From assembly GCF_051233475.1 (NCBI RefSeq), contig NZ_JBKFGH010000008.1:124001-188000 (forward strand): 64,000 bases of DNA, given 5' to 3'. A program made the translations under genes and the position numbers. Source of the stretch: Bacillus_BU sp051233475. Lineage in GTDB: Bacteria; Bacillota; Bacilli; Bacillales; Cytobacillaceae. This document shows, one piece after another, positions 1 through 9,014 of this stretch; position 1 is the stretch's first letter; every line of letters begins with the position of its first letter. A model generated the notes under the pieces. That model ran no database searches. It was given only the letters and a program-made list of their open reading frames with translations, and was not told the origin of the DNA.

Positions 1-1138
1 CGGTCCCTAATACTTCGACCAACTCATGATCCCGATATAACGGCTTTAAAGACATAAATAATTGTTTTTCGTTAAATGGAAAATGAAAAGAAACATTAGT
101 TCCGGTATCCCAACATTGACGATAGTGCTCCTCAATCATCGAAGCCCTTGAGGGGAAAATCTCAAAAATCGTTTTCCCTGCTACTTTTCCAGGATCCAAA
201 CCTAATTCATATAATAGCTCCCCATCGCAGGTAAGATGAACAAACATTTCGCCTGATTTTTTAAAAGTAAAGAAAATCCCTTGAAATTCACGCACTAGAT
301 CATTTAATTGAAATGTATTTTTCCAGTAATAGTTCCCCGACAACGTTTCCTTCTCGATCGAATAATAAAATCCCTTTAAGATAAAGAAATAGCCCACCGC
401 TTTAAACAAGTGACCAGAAAAATTATCGATATCATAAATACTTTGATAAATCGTAAAGATCAGTTCAGATAAAAATAAAATGGTAAAGGCAAGCGCTAAA
501 TATAAGAAATCCTGATTTTTCTTTTCATTATAAAACAAAAGAGCGACAACAATGGATGCAATTCGCAGAAAACAGACGAAGTACTCAATTATATTCTTTA
601 AAAGAGTTGTTCCCTCTCCCTCAATAACGAGTAAAGGTAAACTATTTTCGAAATAAAAAACAATAAACCCGATGAACAGGACAAGCGAAATACTTAGTAG
701 AAATAATATTTTCCACGGGTCATGGATTAATTTTCGCTCTGGAAGAAATAATATAAGCAACATCGATACCGCTTCAAATGTTCTGGCAATTACCCAGAAC
801 CACGTTGCTTTGGCCACAGAGCTTTCTGTTATAAAAATCGGCATTCCTTTAAATGTGACCGTGTGCAATAAATCAGTCATTCCAATGATAAAAAAAAGAA
901 GTGAAAGCAACAGAAGCTTTCCAGACCTTGTCTGCTTATGTTTTTTCCACCCATATAAGAAAATAGAAAAAGAAATGGCAATCGCAAAAAACTCTAAGAT
1001 AATGTGGAAACTCAAGAAATTTTTTGGATTATAAATTGCACATAGCTGTGGGTGAAAAAAATGAATTGTTACCAATAGCATGACTGAAAAAAGGGTATAA
1101 ACTAAAAATTTCCCTTCAGTTAACGCGGGCTTCAACAT
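1..1138 (-). CDS. MASE3-domain membrane sensor with PAS domain (partial)
   Basis: The reading frame is open from an ATG at 1138 to the left window edge, so the C-terminus is missing. An AGGTGAG ribosome binding site lies 5 nt upstream. The first ~235 residues form a series of hydrophobic helices with an HTVTFKGMP-type motif, which resembles MASE3 sensory membrane domains. A PAS-like segment follows (around CDGELLYELGLDPGKVAGKT) near residues 300–340. MASE3 is usually fused to histidine kinase, GGDEF or EAL output domains; the output here lies outside the window, so the signalling role is open. Identification of MASE3 is from pattern recognition. Confidence 0.75.
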   Translation of the reverse strand, partial: MLKPALTEGKFLVYTLFSVMLLVTIHFFHPQLCAIYNPKNFLSFHIILEFFAIAISFSIFLYGWKKHKQTRSGKLLLLSLLFFIIGMTDLLHTVTFKGMPIFITESSVAKATWFWVIARTFEAVSMLLILFLPERKLIHDPWKILFLLSISLVLFIGFIVFYFENSLPLLVIEGEGTTLLKNIIEYFVCFLRIASIVVALLFYNEKKNQDFLYLALAFTILFLSELIFTIYQSIYDIDNFSGHLFKAVGYFFILKGFYYSIEKETLSGNYYWKNTFQLNDLVREFQGIFFTFKKSGEMFVHLTCDGELLYELGLDPGKVAGKTIFEIFPSRASMIEEHYRQCWDTGTNVSFHFPFNEKQLFMSLKPLYRDHELVEVLGT

Positions 1139-1364
1139 CACTCACCTACCTCTATTTCCTCTTTTTTTCTAGTTTCATTATAAATGTTCATAATCTTATC
1201 GACCGGACTAATTTTAGCATATTTATGAATTTTAAATTTTACATAAATTCATCTAGTAAGTCACATAATTTTCATGAACTTCACTACTTGTACACTATTG
1301 CACATATTCTTTTTTTATATGATAAGTAATAGCATTATATATTTTTAATAAGGATGGGTTGCTT

Positions 1365-2027
1365 ATGCCGAAATTACTTTATATTACCGTAAATCCGAAA
1401 AAAGATATTGAACGCTCTAAAGGACGTCAAATTGGCGAAGTATTTCTTGAAACATTTAAACAAGAGCGTCCCGATGTAGAAATCGTGAATTGGGATTTAT
1501 TCACTTTAGATATGCCAGAAATGGACGAAGATTTATTATATGCTAGAGCAAAGCTTTCCTTTATGGGTTATAAGCTTGAGGACTTAACTGAGAGAGAACG
1601 TTCACAAATTACAAGAATGCACGCATTGGCAGATGAATTTATCACATTTGATTATTATGTGTTTGTAACGCCAATCTGGAACCTTGGTGCTCCTGCAGTT
1701 CTAAAAGCATTTATGGATAACTTATTTGTCTCTGGAAAAACCTTCAAATATGCTCCTGGAGGCGCAATAGGACTTCTAACAGACAAAACAGCGCTTCACA
1801 TTCAAACTCGTGGCGGCATTTATTCAACTGGACGTATGGCAGAGCTTGAATCTGGAGACCGTTACTTAAAGGCAGCTCTTGGCTTTTTAGGAATGAATAT
1901 GATGGAAACTGTTTATGCAGAAGGCATGGACCACTTCCCGAAACAAATTCCTGAAATTATGGCAGCTGCCAAAGAAAAAGCTGCAGAAGCCGCACGCGAA
2001 ATGGCGAAAATAAAAGTAGAAATTTAA
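1365..2027 (+). CDS. azoR: FMN-dependent NADH-azoreductase / NADH:quinone oxidoreductase
   Basis: A 220-residue flavodoxin-fold protein. It carries the AzoR-type segment TPIWNLGAPAVLKAFMDNLF around residues 103–122 and the FMN-site HIQTRGG motif around 145. The family reduces quinones and azo compounds with NADH using FMN and is cytoplasmic. The ATG at 1365 is preferred over an in-frame TTG six bases upstream because AAGGATGGG sits 7 nt before it. A close paralogue lies at 24559–25218, so the window carries two azoreductases. It is monocistronic and ends at the hairpin 2041–2071. Confidence 0.93.
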   Translation: MPKLLYITVNPKKDIERSKGRQIGEVFLETFKQERPDVEIVNWDLFTLDMPEMDEDLLYARAKLSFMGYKLEDLTERERSQITRMHALADEFITFDYYVFVTPIWNLGAPAVLKAFMDNLFVSGKTFKYAPGGAIGLLTDKTALHIQTRGGIYSTGRMAELESGDRYLKAALGFLGMNMMETVYAEGMDHFPKQIPEIMAAAKEKAAEAAREMAKIKVEI

Positions 2028-2040
2028 TATCAAACATACA

Positions 2041-2071
2041 AGAAGGCTGTCGATTGTTTCGACAGCCTTCT
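2041..2071. terminator. Rho-independent hairpin between convergent genes
   Basis: A 13-bp perfect stem (AGAAGGCTGTCGA / TCGACAGCCTTCT) with a 5-nt loop stands between the azoreductase and the convergent oxidoreductase. The T-tract is modest on the plus side. Confidence 0.8.
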
Positions 2072-2082
2072 TTGGTATATTT

Positions 2083-3084
2083 TTATAAAGTAACAATAGG
2101 GTTCCGGTCAGCAGGAAACTCAATTCCCATTTGCTTTCGTGCTTCGTCGAGGATCTCCATCACCAGTAAAGAATTTGCTAATGAGTTAGTTGTCGACTCC
2201 ACTTGAGAGGCTTTTATTAGCTCGATAAATTCTTTTGCTTCGTAGAACATCGGTGGATACTCTTGTGACTGTGTAAGCTCCTCGATATCACCATTTCGAT
2301 AATGAATTTCAACCTTTTCAGGAGGATTGATGTTTTGAATGATGATATTTCCATCCTCGCCTTGAATTTCAGCTGGAAGGGATGAATGACTAATTTTTGA
2401 GAACATCACCACAGCATCCATATCTTTATATTTCATGATAATGCTTCCTTTCCCATCCACACCAGATTCAAGCCGAATCCCTGTGGCTTGGATGCTTTCA
2501 GGTGCACCAAACAAAACAACTAATGGATATATACAGTAAATGCCGATATCCATGATCGCCCCATTCGAAAATTCCGGTTTAAAAGCATTCAAAACATTCC
2601 CATCCTTATACGCATCATAACGGGAAGAATACTGACAATAACTAGCAAAATAGCTTCTTACCTTACTGATCTTATGTAAATTCTCGCTAATCACTTGAAA
2701 ATTAGGCACTAACGTCGATTTCAGCGCCTCCATTAATAACACATTGTGTTGCTTTGCAGCTAAAATCATCGCCTGCAACTCTTGTTTATTTGAAGCAATC
2801 GGTTTTTCACAAAGTACATGCTTTCCCTGCTCTAAAAATGTGATGGCTTGACGGGCATGAAAAGAAGTCGGGCTGGCAATATACACTGCATCGATTTCTT
2901 GACTCAACGCCATTTCCTTAACATCTGTAAAGACGGAAGTGGCACCATACTTCTCTGCAAATTCTCTTGCACGGTCTTCAGTACGAGAATAGACTGCTGT
3001 TAATGAAAAATCAGGATTTTCCTTTGCTGCTTGGATAAACGCTTCGGTTATCCAGTTGGTTCCGACCACTCCAAACTTGATCAA
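2083..3084 (-). CDS. Gfo/Idh/MocA-family NAD(P)-dependent oxidoreductase
   Basis: A 333-residue protein, the usual length for the family. The N-terminal Rossmann fold begins at GVVGTNWI (residues 4–11). The hallmark EKP motif (CEKPIA, about 92–97) and a C-terminal alpha/beta domain follow. The family oxidises or reduces sugars, inositols and related polyols; the substrate cannot be deduced here. The start is TTG at 3084, supported by AAAGGAGGAG 6 nt upstream. It lies 49 bp downstream of the gene at 3134–3673 on the same strand and may be cotranscribed with it. Confidence 0.88.
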   Translation of the reverse strand: MIKFGVVGTNWITEAFIQAAKENPDFSLTAVYSRTEDRAREFAEKYGATSVFTDVKEMALSQEIDAVYIASPTSFHARQAITFLEQGKHVLCEKPIASNKQELQAMILAAKQHNVLLMEALKSTLVPNFQVISENLHKISKVRSYFASYCQYSSRYDAYKDGNVLNAFKPEFSNGAIMDIGIYCIYPLVVLFGAPESIQATGIRLESGVDGKGSIIMKYKDMDAVVMFSKISHSSLPAEIQGEDGNIIIQNINPPEKVEIHYRNGDIEELTQSQEYPPMFYEAKEFIELIKASQVESTTNSLANSLLVMEILDEARKQMGIEFPADRNPIVTL

Positions 3085-3133
3085 ATATAGCTCCTCCTTT
3101 AAAAATTTAAGGTCTCATCAAAGCTCCGCCAGC

Positions 3134-3673
3134 CTATGCGCTTGGCTTTTCTTCATTGGCAATGGCTTGCTTAAATTCATCGATAAGTTTAAATTTTTGT
3201 TGTTCATTACTGATTGGTGTATTCCCAAATTTCGGAATGATTTGCTGCCAACCATTTTCCCGGTCGGGCGATGTTGCAAACAAATACATTTTCCCCGGCT
3301 TTAAAAGTTCATCCCCCTCATATTGGGACAAATAAAGCTTTCCACCTTCTTTATAGTACCCTGCCTGCTGATTCACGACAATATCATCAAGAAATCCACC
3401 TTTGATGTTTTGGGTTATTCGCACAGAAAATTGAGTGCTTGGTTTTCCTTTGAAATTCTCTTTACCGACCTCTTCCACCACTTCACCGATAAAAATATTT
3501 TCGCTCGCACCACTGATCTTTCTTTTATCTGAAAAGTCATCTTTTTCACTATAGCTTTTGTTTACCACAATCGCTTTATCCTTGTTATCAAGTAAAAACG
3601 TATTTTGCTTTACCACAAATAATCCGGCAATAACGACAATAAGTACGATTGAAAAAATAATTGATTTCTTCAT
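3134..3673 (-). CDS. Hypothetical exported or membrane-anchored protein
   Basis: 179 residues. The ATG at 3673 has AAAGGAG 8 nt upstream, which supports it over an in-frame start 75 nt earlier. The N-terminus is MKKS followed by a hydrophobic stretch (about residues 5–20), a signal anchor without a lipobox Cys. The remainder is a soluble, mostly extracytoplasmic domain with no motif I recognise; it contains FIGEVVEEVG and the segment GKMYLFATSPDRENGW. I assign no function. Confidence 0.75.
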   Translation of the reverse strand: MKKSIIFSIVLIVVIAGLFVVKQNTFLLDNKDKAIVVNKSYSEKDDFSDKRKISGASENIFIGEVVEEVGKENFKGKPSTQFSVRITQNIKGGFLDDIVVNQQAGYYKEGGKLYLSQYEGDELLKPGKMYLFATSPDRENGWQQIIPKFGNTPISNEQQKFKLIDEFKQAIANEEKPSA

Positions 3674-3744
3674 TCCACGGGCTCCTTTTCTGGAAGAACG
3701 ATATCCAAGTATAAGTACAATAAGATTATACCGAAATAATTTAA

Positions 3745-4431
3745 TCAATGATATTTATCAATTTTCATTTTCAATGACTTTTTAGCAATTAATACTTTGA
3801 GCTTTTTATAGTATCGATACCCTTTCCGAACCCCATCCATAATACACAGCGGAATGGGCGGATGCAATTGATAAATAAACGGTTTATAGATTTTCTTGTA
3901 GGCCCGTTTCAGATCATGCCACTTACTGCAATATCCTTCCTTATAAAAATCAGAAATATCAACCACATACCCTTTTTTCCCGTTCATCACGATATTTTTC
4001 CCATGTACATCAAAAGGATTTAATCCTTTAGAAATCGCATATTTTAAAGCCTGGTCAATATCCTCGATTACCGAAGCAGGAATTGGTATCCCTTTTATAA
4101 CGGCATTGAACAAAGTGACTCCTTCTATTCTTTTTAATACTAAATAATTCTCACCATAGGCATAAAGAGTCGAGAATGCACGATGCTCCCCTAGTTTCTT
4201 GTATACCTCTATTTCCTTTTTCAACTCGTGCTGGCTTCTCCCATAAACCTTTACCACCCAATCCGGTTTTTCTTCATGAAAAAATACAGCGGCGTAATTC
4301 CCATTCCCGATCGTTTTCCATGATCGAGAACGATTCATTACCTCAATCGGATCAAATAAATTTTCTGTTTTTAAAACGATATTGGGAAGCAGGTCTTTCT
4401 CTATCAAATCGATATACGCTTCTATTTTCAT
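3745..4431 (-). CDS. Protein kinase-like protein (YrzF-type)
   Basis: 228 residues with a reduced protein-kinase fold. It shows a glycine-containing loop (IGNGNYAAVF, about 41–50), a Lys in WVVKVYG (about 64) as the likely ATP-binding lysine, and the catalytic-loop equivalent NPFDVHGKNIV (about 138–148). DISD then stands at the metal-binding DFG position. The arrangement resembles short bacterial kinase-like proteins such as Bacillus YrzF; the substrate is unknown. GAGGGG lies a few bases before the ATG. Its start faces a divergent cation transporter gene. Confidence 0.75.
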   Translation of the reverse strand: MKIEAYIDLIEKDLLPNIVLKTENLFDPIEVMNRSRSWKTIGNGNYAAVFFHEEKPDWVVKVYGRSQHELKKEIEVYKKLGEHRAFSTLYAYGENYLVLKRIEGVTLFNAVIKGIPIPASVIEDIDQALKYAISKGLNPFDVHGKNIVMNGKKGYVVDISDFYKEGYCSKWHDLKRAYKKIYKPFIYQLHPPIPLCIMDGVRKGYRYYKKLKVLIAKKSLKMKIDKYH

Positions 4432-4733
4432 AAAAACCCCTCAATTTTTATAATGAAAATGAAGAATAAGCCGATACTAAAATTTAGCTAACAGTAATTG
4501 ACCTTTCTCCTTTTTCCTTCATATTTTATTTTGAATAATATGTATTGTTATTTTCCATAATGATACACCGAAACGCTTATTTAGGTAGCTGTTTTTATCT
4601 GAAAAGTTTTGGCCTATGGCAAATTTTTGTAACCAGGTCAATTTACCTGCATTAAGCCTATACTTTTTCTCTAGACCCACACGACAATCGTTTGCTAATC
4701 TTAATTTGAAATGGACAAATTGAGGTGTCAAAA
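4432..4733. other. Intergenic region, divergent promoters
   Basis: 302 bp between the divergent kinase-like and cation-efflux genes. Apart from the MntR-like palindrome at 4608–4623 I see no clear feature. Confidence 0.5.
4608..4623 (+). promoter_or_regulatory. Possible MntR-type operator
   Basis: TTTGGCCTATGGCAAA is close to the palindromic MntR box (TTTGCC-N4-GGCAAA) with one imperfect half. It lies about 110 bp upstream of a CDF transporter resembling MneP, whose expression in B. subtilis is controlled by MntR. The match is imperfect and unproven. Confidence 0.35.
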
Positions 4734-5615
4734 ATGGAAAGATCGGAAGAAATTAAAAAAGCGGAGAAGGGGGCATGGCTCAGTATAATTGTCTATATTT
4801 TGCTGTCCGTGCTTAAGCTGGCCGTAGGCTATCTCGGGAACTCTGAAGCATTGCGAGCAGATGGTTTAAACAACTCTACAGACGTAGTTGTTTCCGTCGC
4901 TGTATTGATTGGTTTAAAAATCTCTAGAAAACCAGCAGATGAAAATCATCTCTATGGGCATTATCGTGCAGAATCGGTTTCATCGTTAATCGCAGCGATG
5001 ATTATGACGTTGGTAGGGATTCAAATCATTATAAACGCTGGTCGTTCATTCTTGCTGTCAGATTATTCTAATCCTGACATGCTGACTTCGTGGACAGCAC
5101 TTTTTGGTGCATTTGTATTATTTTTCGTCTATTTTTATAATCGAAACTTAGCCAAAAAGCTGAACAGCTCGTCATTAATGGCTGCAGCTCAAGATAGTAA
5201 ATCAGATGCTCTCGTCAGCGTTGGCGCCTTTATCGGAATTATCGGGGCAAAGTTCGGAATGCCGTGGTTAGACAGTTTTACTGCCATTATAGTTGGGGTC
5301 ATTATTATCAAAACAGCCCTATCCATTTTCCATGAAGCATCAACGTTATTAACAGACGGTTTTGATCAAAAAAGATTGGCGCTTATTCGGAAAACAGTGG
5401 AAAAGACAGAAGGCGTTTTAGACGTCAAAGATATTAAAGCGAGAGAGCACGGCAATAAAGTATATGTCGACACAACCATTCTTGTTAACCCAAATCTAAA
5501 CGTTGTAGAAAGCCACAAAATTACCGAAGATATTGAAAAGAAGATGCTTGTAGAACACAAAAACACATTTGTACTCGTACATATTGAACCATATGAACTT
5601 AAGGATTTATCGTAG
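4734..5615 (+). CDS. Cation diffusion facilitator transporter (MneP/MneS-like)
   Basis: 293 residues with about six transmembrane helices followed by a soluble C-terminal dimerisation domain (from about residue 205). The paired metal-site motifs DGLNNSTDVVVS (helix 2) and DSKSDALVS (helix 5) and the YGHYRAES loop are typical of CDF exporters of Zn/Mn/Fe. The closest characterised Bacillus relatives I recall are manganese exporters MneP and MneS. The ATG at 4734 has GAGGTG 6 nt upstream and is preferred over the in-frame GTG inside that motif. Confidence 0.9.
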   Translation: MERSEEIKKAEKGAWLSIIVYILLSVLKLAVGYLGNSEALRADGLNNSTDVVVSVAVLIGLKISRKPADENHLYGHYRAESVSSLIAAMIMTLVGIQIIINAGRSFLLSDYSNPDMLTSWTALFGAFVLFFVYFYNRNLAKKLNSSSLMAAAQDSKSDALVSVGAFIGIIGAKFGMPWLDSFTAIIVGVIIIKTALSIFHEASTLLTDGFDQKRLALIRKTVEKTEGVLDVKDIKAREHGNKVYVDTTILVNPNLNVVESHKITEDIEKKMLVEHKNTFVLVHIEPYELKDLS

Positions 5616-5704
5616 CGGTGGAGCCTCCGAGGACTTTCAGTACTACAAATGAACAGCAGTGGTATAATAAAAAAGCACAATAGAACAAGATTTTTGGAGG
5701 CAAT

Positions 5705-6175
5705 ATGTTAACTTTTGAACAAAAACTAGCGATCATCGAATCATTCCCTGAACTTCAAAGAAAAAATGTATCACTCGGCCGAGTTAATTTTCAATTTGAA
5801 GAAAGCGTAACAGATAAAAAAAATGTCATCTATCATCTCCATCCTAACGGGAACGGCTTTGTTTACGGAGAAAAACTTAGTGATTATCATGTCGATGATA
5901 AAGGTCTCGTAAATATCCGTGATTTTTCCGAACAAGAACTTCGAACCATCATTGAGCAGTCTATTCAATCACTATCACCCAGAAGCGTTTCCGAGGAAGC
6001 AATTATTGGTGATGAAGTGGAGGAACGCTGGGTTGACGCCGAAAAACACACCCTCATTTTGATTCAAGAGGATGATATGTGGAACGTGTACGCGGGGCTA
6101 AACCTGGATGGAACTTTCCCTTCCTATAATGAAGCGAAGCAGTACTTAGAAGAAGAAGGGTTTAAAAGGGTATAA
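5705..6175 (+). CDS. Hypothetical protein
   Basis: A 156-residue acidic, soluble protein with a GGAGG ribosome binding site 6 nt before its ATG. It begins MLTFEQKLAIIESFPEL and ends in a short helical segment (NEAKQYLEEEGFKRV). No signal, membrane segment or catalytic motif is visible. I do not recognise the family. It is followed directly by a terminator and so is probably a single-gene unit. Confidence 0.78.
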   Translation: MLTFEQKLAIIESFPELQRKNVSLGRVNFQFEESVTDKKNVIYHLHPNGNGFVYGEKLSDYHVDDKGLVNIRDFSEQELRTIIEQSIQSLSPRSVSEEAIIGDEVEERWVDAEKHTLILIQEDDMWNVYAGLNLDGTFPSYNEAKQYLEEEGFKRV

Positions 6176-6198
6176 ATTATTTCTGGGAAGCTTACTTG

Positions 6199-6226
6199 AA
6201 AGGTCACTTTTGGAAAGTGGCCTTTT
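6199..6226 (+). terminator. Rho-independent terminator
   Basis: Stem AAAGGTCACTTT / AAAGTGGCCTTT with a 3-nt loop followed by T-rich sequence, just after the hypothetical gene at 5705–6175. Confidence 0.8.
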
Positions 6227-6370
6227 AATGTATGAAGGCTAATCGAAACGTTAAAAATCTGGCAGATAATTTTTATGATTTTAAATGCAAATCTTATATA
6301 ATAAGAGCAGAGACTCATACATAATCTAGTAAAGATTGAAACAGCATCCAAACATGTGGAGGGGTTAGAA

Positions 6371-7165
6371 ATGAATAATCACGAAATTGATTACAAGATT
6401 TATGGAGATGACATGCAATTCGTCGAAGTGGAATTAGACCCTCAAGAAACCGTCATTGCTGAAGCAGGAAGCTTTATGATGATGGATGGCGACATTCAAA
6501 TGGAAACCATCTTTGGAGATGGTTCAGGCAAGGACAGCGGCAGCGGATTTATGGGTAAGCTGTTTAGCGCCGGAAAACGTGTAATTACAGGTGAAAGCTT
6601 GTTTATGACAGCATTCACAAATAACGGAACAGGCAAAAAGCATGTTTCTTTTGCTTCACCATACCCAGGCAGCATCATTCCGATGGATTTAAGTGAGCTT
6701 GGTGGAAAGATTATTTGTCAAAAGGATGCCTTTTTAGCAGCAGCAAAAGGCGTTTCCGTTGGAATAGAATTTCAAAGAAAAGTTGGCGTCGGTTTCTTTG
6801 GCGGTGAAGGCTTTATCATGCAAAAGCTTGAAGGAGACGGTTTAGCTTTTGTTCACGCCGGAGGTACGATACATAAAAAAGAGCTGGCAGCAGGCGACAC
6901 CCTCAAAGTGGATACAGGCTGTTTAGTGGCAATGACCAGCAATGTTCATTACGATATCGAATTTGTTAGCGGAATTAAGACCGCATTATTTGGTGGTGAA
7001 GGTTTATTCTTCGCTACGTTAAGAGGACCGGGAACGGTGTGGATTCAATCCCTTCCATTTAGCCGTCTCGCCAGCCGCGTATTTGCAGCCGCACCACATG
7101 GTGGAGGTTCTAAAGACGAAGGCAGTATCGCTAAGGGTTTGTTCAATATGTTTAATGGGGATTAA
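6371..7165 (+). CDS. AIM24/TIGR00266-family protein
   Basis: 264 residues. It is rich in Gly and beta-strands with repeated G-G-E segments (FFGGEGFIMQ, LFGGEGLFFA), which is characteristic of the AIM24 / TIGR00266 family of beta-roll proteins. No enzymatic activity is established for the family. The ATG at 6371 follows GGAGGGG by 6 nt, so the upstream in-frame GTG is unlikely to be used. There is no signal peptide. Confidence 0.85.
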   Translation: MNNHEIDYKIYGDDMQFVEVELDPQETVIAEAGSFMMMDGDIQMETIFGDGSGKDSGSGFMGKLFSAGKRVITGESLFMTAFTNNGTGKKHVSFASPYPGSIIPMDLSELGGKIICQKDAFLAAAKGVSVGIEFQRKVGVGFFGGEGFIMQKLEGDGLAFVHAGGTIHKKELAAGDTLKVDTGCLVAMTSNVHYDIEFVSGIKTALFGGEGLFFATLRGPGTVWIQSLPFSRLASRVFAAAPHGGGSKDEGSIAKGLFNMFNGD

Positions 7166-7200
7166 CCGAAAAGCGTAAGCGCCTGGGAAAGTGAACAAAA

Positions 7201-7236
7201 ATGGTTCAATCGATTTTTCGATTGAACCATTTTTTT
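7201..7236. terminator. Bidirectional terminator
   Basis: A 13-bp perfect stem (ATGGTTCAATCGA / TCGATTGAACCAT) with a TTTT loop is flanked by A-run and T-run, between convergent genes. Confidence 0.92.
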
Positions 7237-8437
7237 ATTCTACTATTTGTTCCAAAGCTCGATTAAGCAATTGTTCGCCGGAGAGGACCGCTTCTCCCCC
7301 GCCCTGAGCGAACGTTTCATTTCCGCCGCCCTTTCCATTGATCGCTTGGAGTAAACTTGCGATTAGTTGTTTCATATTCCCGCCAGCGTTTTCCCCTCGG
7401 GCGCAAACAAGCTGCAAGCGCTGGTCGGTTTGCGAAACGAGGATTACAATGATTTCATTCGATTGGGAAACCAACATTCTCCCCAATTTTTGAAGTTCCT
7501 GGATGGATCGATTTTCAAATACGGCTCCAATAATTTGTTTGTTTTTGATGACGGTTTTATGTTGTAAAAGTTCCGCCGCCTCGAACTTAAGCAAAGCCTC
7601 CTGCGCTTCTTCCAGCGCTTTATCGGTTTCTTTTAGGGAATCAAGTATTTTCTTTACCGCGGCGGCCATTTCAGACTCCGGTGCATTCAAAAGGGGGCTT
7701 AAACTTTTAAGCACCTTATGTTTTTCCGCTAATTGGGTTCGGACTCGGTTCCCGCAAACAAACTGTACACGAATTTTCTTTCGTTGCCGCTCCCAGTCTA
7801 CTATTTTGATGGAACCTACCTGACCAGTTGAATGGGGATGTGTGCCGCCACAGCCGTTATAATCAAAATCCGGAATGATGACAAGGCGAATGTCTTCGGA
7901 AACAGAAAGCTGTTTTCTTAATGGATACTGGCCTGCTTCTTCTGGAGAAACCCATGTTGGTTGAATCGGACGGTTCTCCAAAATGATTTGATTGGCACGT
8001 TCCTCTACTTTCGAAGCTTGTTCCTCAGATAATTCTTCTGTATCTAGATCAATCGTTAAGAGTTCGGACCCGAGATGGAAGCTTACCGTTTGAAAATCAA
8101 ATAATTCTTCGAATGCAGCCGATAAAATATGCTGCCCGGCATGCTGCTGCATGTGGTCGAACCGCCTTGTCCAATCGATAGTGCCTTGAATTTTGTCGTT
8201 TTGGTTTGGGAGTGGTGATTCGAGGTAATGGCGAATCTCCCCCTCGATTTCTTCAACATTCACGACATTGATTTGCTGGATTGTACCAGTATCGAATGGC
8301 TGGCCGCCACCGGTCGGGTAAAAAGCCGTTTGATCTAATACAACATACCAATTCCCGTTTTCATCTTGTGCCTGTTTTGTTAGGTTAGCTAAAAAAGACT
8401 GTATGTATGGATCCTGATAATATAACTTATGCTCCAC
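7235..8437 (-). CDS. AlaX-L type alanyl-tRNA editing protein with DHHA1 domain
   Basis: 400 residues resembling the C-terminal half of AlaRS. The zinc-binding HxxxH motif is at QQHAGQHIL (about residue 100) and the second zinc motif CGGTH is near 197. A helical linker leads to a C-terminal DHHA1 domain with the Gly-rich GKGGGNETFAQGGG. The family hydrolyses Ser- or Gly-tRNA(Ala) mischarged by AlaRS. The GTG at 8437 is preferred: AGGAGAG lies 9 nt before it, whereas the upstream in-frame TTG lacks a ribosome binding site. Confidence 0.9.
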   Translation of the reverse strand: MEHKLYYQDPYIQSFLANLTKQAQDENGNWYVVLDQTAFYPTGGGQPFDTGTIQQINVVNVEEIEGEIRHYLESPLPNQNDKIQGTIDWTRRFDHMQQHAGQHILSAAFEELFDFQTVSFHLGSELLTIDLDTEELSEEQASKVEERANQIILENRPIQPTWVSPEEAGQYPLRKQLSVSEDIRLVIIPDFDYNGCGGTHPHSTGQVGSIKIVDWERQRKKIRVQFVCGNRVRTQLAEKHKVLKSLSPLLNAPESEMAAAVKKILDSLKETDKALEEAQEALLKFEAAELLQHKTVIKNKQIIGAVFENRSIQELQKLGRMLVSQSNEIIVILVSQTDQRLQLVCARGENAGGNMKQLIASLLQAINGKGGGNETFAQGGGEAVLSGEQLLNRALEQIVE

Positions 8438-8733
8438 TCTTCGCTTCTCTCCTGACAAATTGAATTGTATTTACCATTAATTTGAACAGATATTGCGGGG
8501 TTGGTCAAGTTGGTGGGGAATGGGAGGGGGTAAATTAAAATGGGTGGAAATTGGTCTGATTTCTGTGGAGGAAAGCGCGGCTTGAAGAAAAATGATGAGT
8601 TTTTTATAGAAAAATTTAGGATTTGTATAAAAAACTATTAATTTTGAACGAAAAAAGCTAATTTTTTTGAGAAAACGAGACTTTCGATTCAAAATCAGCT
8701 TGTTTTTTGAAAGGAACCAGGATTTTTGAAATT
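8438..8733. repeat. AT-rich intergenic region with loose repeated phrases
   Basis: No gene is visible. From about 8590 the sequence is a loose series of units built on a TTTTTTGA-like core (8610–8730). Comparable phrases occur in the region between the array and the first NERD gene (16480–16660, opposite orientation). Confidence 0.4.
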
Positions 8734-8945
8734 TATATGCCCGCGAAATCTGCTATATGCCCATCTAATTGTGGATATGACTCATTTGAAAAATTTTATA
8801 GACCAACTTTTAAATTTTATGGACCAACTTTAAGAATTTATCGGACAACTTCAAAAATAAATGGGACAACTTAACAGGATATGCTCACCATATCCGACTT
8901 ATGCTCGTTTTAACCCACATATGCCCGTTTGCCCGAACCCCCATC
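8734..8945 (+). repeat. Degenerate tandem array, ~21-bp period (array 1)
   Basis: Successive units begin ATATGCCC, ATAGACCAACTT, ATGGACCAACTT, ATCGGACAACTT or ATGGGACAACTT and repeat every 20–23 bp. Positions 8734–8811 are identical, in inverted orientation, to 16397–16474. No open frame or hairpin explains it. Confidence 0.75.
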
Positions 8946-8969
8946 CCCCAAAACTCTCTAAACAAAAAA

Positions 8970-8998
8970 CCCGTCCGTATCACAACCATACGAACGGG
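8970..8998 (-). terminator. Terminator of ppaC
   Basis: An imperfect hairpin CCCGTCCGTAT / ATACGAACGGG with a T-run on the minus strand, directly after the ppaC stop. Confidence 0.82.
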
Positions 8999-9014
8999 CG
9001 GTCAATTCACATTA

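Noticed and set aside
4519..4731. 70-codon minus-strand frame upstream of the CDF gene
   Set aside because: Its start overlaps the transporter's start, no ribosome binding site is visible, and it covers the presumed promoter region; composition is not convincing.
7197..7236. Inverted-repeat transposon end at the 7.2-kb hairpin
   Set aside because: The T-run and position between convergent genes fit a bidirectional terminator.
8734..8945. CRISPR array
   Set aside because: Units are 20–23 bp, degenerate, without constant repeats alternating with unique spacers, and no cas genes are present.
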